Positions 54,668 to 55,964 of a DNA stretch of 55,964 nt are shown here, one piece after another. A program made the position numbers and the translations under genes. Within the stretch, counting starts at the first letter, position 1; the number at the start of each line of letters is the position of its first letter. Under the pieces are notes generated by a model. That model worked only from the letters and a program-made list of their open reading frames with translations. It was not told the DNA's origin and did not search any database. Origin of the DNA: Paludibacter sp. (GTDB taxonomy: Bacteria; Bacteroidota; Bacteroidia; Bacteroidales; Paludibacteraceae); contig DAIDKM010000010.1 of assembly GCA_027450045.1 (NCBI GenBank), positions 1-55,964 on the forward strand. Direction: 5' to 3'.

Positions 54668-54961
54668 ATGACAAATCGACATCAACTTCTGGTAGATAGC
54701 TTTGAAAAAAAGCTTCGAAAGCTGTTGCAACTCTATGCACAAGAAAAAGATACGAATCGTAAGCTGGAGGTAGAATTGCAACAGAAAAGGGAAGAAGTGA
54801 TGCAGGCACACAAAACTATTTTGGAACTTCGTTCTGATTATGAAGATCTTAAAATGGCGCAGATACTTTCGGGGAACACGGCAGATCGAGAAGCCGCTCA
54901 TCGTCGAATTTCACACTTGGTGCGGGAAATAGATAAATGTATTGATTTGCTGAATCAATAA
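54668..54961 (+). CDS. small coiled-coil protein upstream of zapA
   Basis: A 97-residue, highly charged helical protein (KKLRKLLQLYAQEKDTNRKL, EVELQQKREEVMQAHKTILE) predicted to form a coiled coil over most of its length, ending in a short hydrophobic heptad (IDKCIDLLNQ). A small gene of this type commonly precedes zapA in Bacteroidota. By position and form it may act like ZapB with ZapA at the division ring, but there is no recognisable sequence match. zapA starts five bases after its stop. Confidence 0.7.
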   Translation: MTNRHQLLVDSFEKKLRKLLQLYAQEKDTNRKLEVELQQKREEVMQAHKTILELRSDYEDLKMAQILSGNTADREAAHRRISHLVREIDKCIDLLNQ

Positions 54962-54966
54962 AGCAA

Positions 54967-55257
54967 ATGGAAGAGGCAACATTTCAAATAACCATTCAGG
55001 TTGCGGGGCATCGCTTTCCATTAAACATACGGAGGGATGAGGAGATTTTATATCGCGATGCAGCAAAAGCATTGAAAGAACAAATCGACTCTTATCAGAA
55101 GCGGCACTCCAATTTGCCTTATGAGACCGTTTTAGTGATGGCAGCTTACCATTTTGCAGTGACATGCGAACGTGACAAATATCGAGAAGATATAGATCCC
55201 ATTGTGAAAACATTGGAACTTTTAGACAAAGAATTGGATCGTTCTTTAGTTGAATAA
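54967..55257 (+). CDS. zapA: cell division protein ZapA
   Basis: A 96-residue FtsZ-ring-associated protein. The N-terminal globular part (ITIQVAGHRFPLNIRRDEEILYRDAAK) is the ZapA signature, followed by a helix for dimer and tetramer formation (LVMAAYHFAVTCERDKYRED) and a short coiled coil. It lies five bases after the coiled-coil gene and 105 bases before rny, an arrangement common in Bacteroidota. It promotes FtsZ protofilament bundling in the cytosol. Confidence 0.88.
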   Translation: MEEATFQITIQVAGHRFPLNIRRDEEILYRDAAKALKEQIDSYQKRHSNLPYETVLVMAAYHFAVTCERDKYREDIDPIVKTLELLDKELDRSLVE

Positions 55258-55362
55258 TCTCACCTTTGCGTTTCCAGACGAGTGTTTTTTTCTGCATTGT
55301 CTTTTGTCATACCTGACATTGGATAGATGCTTTTTTTATATAATTAAATATAGTCCAACCGT

Positions 55363-55964
55363 ATGAGTACAATATTAGTAATTATCCTAAGTGCAATTGG
55401 TGCTGCTGCCATTACGTGGTTTGTGGTGCACAATGTGCTGAATGGAAGAACAAAAAGAATGTTGCAGGAAGCTGCAGCAGAAGCTGAAGTGATGAAAAAA
55501 AACAAATTGCTCGAGGCTAAAGAGCAGTTTGTCAATCTTCGCGCTGAATATGAGAAAGAAGTTGCTGCCCGCAATGCAAAATTGCAACAAGCTGAGTCGC
55601 GCCTTCAACAGCGAGAATTAACTATCAATCAAAAACAAAGTGAATGGCAGCGTAAAAACACGGAGTTGGATGCTATCAAAGAAAATTTAGATAGTCAGGT
55701 TGAATTAGTTGAGCATAAGAAAAAGGAATTGGAGACATTGCATCGTAAAGAATTGCAACAGCTTGAAGCCATTTCGGCACTATCGGCAGAGCAAGCGAAA
55801 GAAAAACTGATTGAATCGTTGAAAGATGAAGCCAAAACGGATGCCATGTCGTTTGTGAATGAGATCATGGAAGAGGCAAAAATGAATGCCAATAAAGAAG
55901 CAAAACGTATTATTATCCAAACCATTCAACGAGTTGCCACTGAAACAGCTATCGAGAATGCCGT
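55363..55964 (+). CDS. rny: ribonuclease Y, N-terminal part (cut by window end)
   Basis: The frame from ATG 55363 runs open to the right edge (about 200 residues). It starts with an N-terminal membrane anchor ([19 protein letters not shown]) and continues as a long charged coiled coil ([32 protein letters not shown]-type repeats). Near the end it has the conserved start of the RNase Y core ([20 protein letters not shown], then [12 protein letters not shown]), just before the KH and HD domains that lie beyond the window. RNase Y is the membrane-bound endoribonuclease that begins mRNA decay. Confidence 0.9.
   Translation, partial: MSTILVIILSAIGAAAITWFVVHNVLNGRTKRMLQEAAAEAEVMKKNKLLEAKEQFVNLRAEYEKEVAARNAKLQQAESRLQQRELTINQKQSEWQRKNTELDAIKENLDSQVELVEHKKKELETLHRKELQQLEAISALSAEQAKEKLIESLKDEAKTDAMSFVNEIMEEAKMNANKEAKRIIIQTIQRVATETAIENA

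Noticed and set aside
55258-55362. 6S RNA gene between zapA and rny
   Set aside because: The gap is only 105 bases and shows just a 5-bp hairpin (55305-55318), too little for 6S RNA.

Overview
The window reads as chromosomal DNA of an anaerobic or fermentative Bacteroidota, probably order Bacteroidales. The evidence is Bacteroidota-type promoters (TTTG, about 19-21 bp, TAnnTTTG) in front of both tRNA genes and several others, a type IX secretion C-terminal domain, a DUF4293 protein, a mitochondrial-type aconitase, ferredoxin-dependent 2-oxoacid oxidoreductase genes, and weak Shine-Dalgarno signals. Genus cannot be fixed from the sequence alone.

Layout. 1-3.4 kb: a row of three RHS C-terminal cassettes that share a nearly identical core but carry different tips (an HExxH metallopeptidase-like toxin and a second, frameshifted toxin, each followed by a small putative immunity gene; the third is a relic). 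3.5-5.9 kb (minus): tdh and kbl, threonine to glycine. 5.9-10.4 kb (plus): a phenylalanine/tyrosine operon, pheA - aminotransferase - DAHP synthase/chorismate mutase fusion - tyrA. It is preceded by a leader that I read as a classical ribosome-mediated attenuator, with a 24-residue Phe/Tyr-rich leader peptide, a pause hairpin, an antiterminator arm and a terminator. 10.4-16 kb (minus): U32 peptidase-family protein, tRNA-Phe(GAA), GH53 galactanase, tRNA-Arg(ACG), dapB and an orphan histidine kinase. 16.3-23 kb (plus): surface polysaccharide genes, including a partial set for a diacetamido-uronic acid. 23.1-24.6 kb (minus): proA with a coupled small membrane protein. 24.7-28.5 kb (minus): a second polysaccharide-related operon. 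29-30.3 kb: an IS110-family element whose transposase is split at an A9 run. 30.8-33.8 kb (minus): a large secreted pectinesterase. 34.8-46 kb (plus): gltB-gltD-acn-icd-gltA, which together convert acetyl-CoA and oxaloacetate to 2-oxoglutarate and then to glutamate. 46.2-50.2 kb (plus): korA-korB and purC. Last: an outer-membrane protein, an Lrp-type regulator, nfo, a CoA-transferase, a coiled-coil gene, zapA and the start of rny.

The metabolic genes fit together. The glt/TCA block makes 2-oxoglutarate and glutamate, which feed the aminotransferases of the aromatic operon and proA. KorAB links 2-oxoglutarate and succinyl-CoA through ferredoxin. The most notable regulatory structure is the Phe/Tyr attenuator. 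The most notable accessory structures are the RHS cassette array and the split IS110 transposase with structured non-coding flanks. A dispersed intergenic repeat occurs between kbl and tdh and again inside the aromatic operon.
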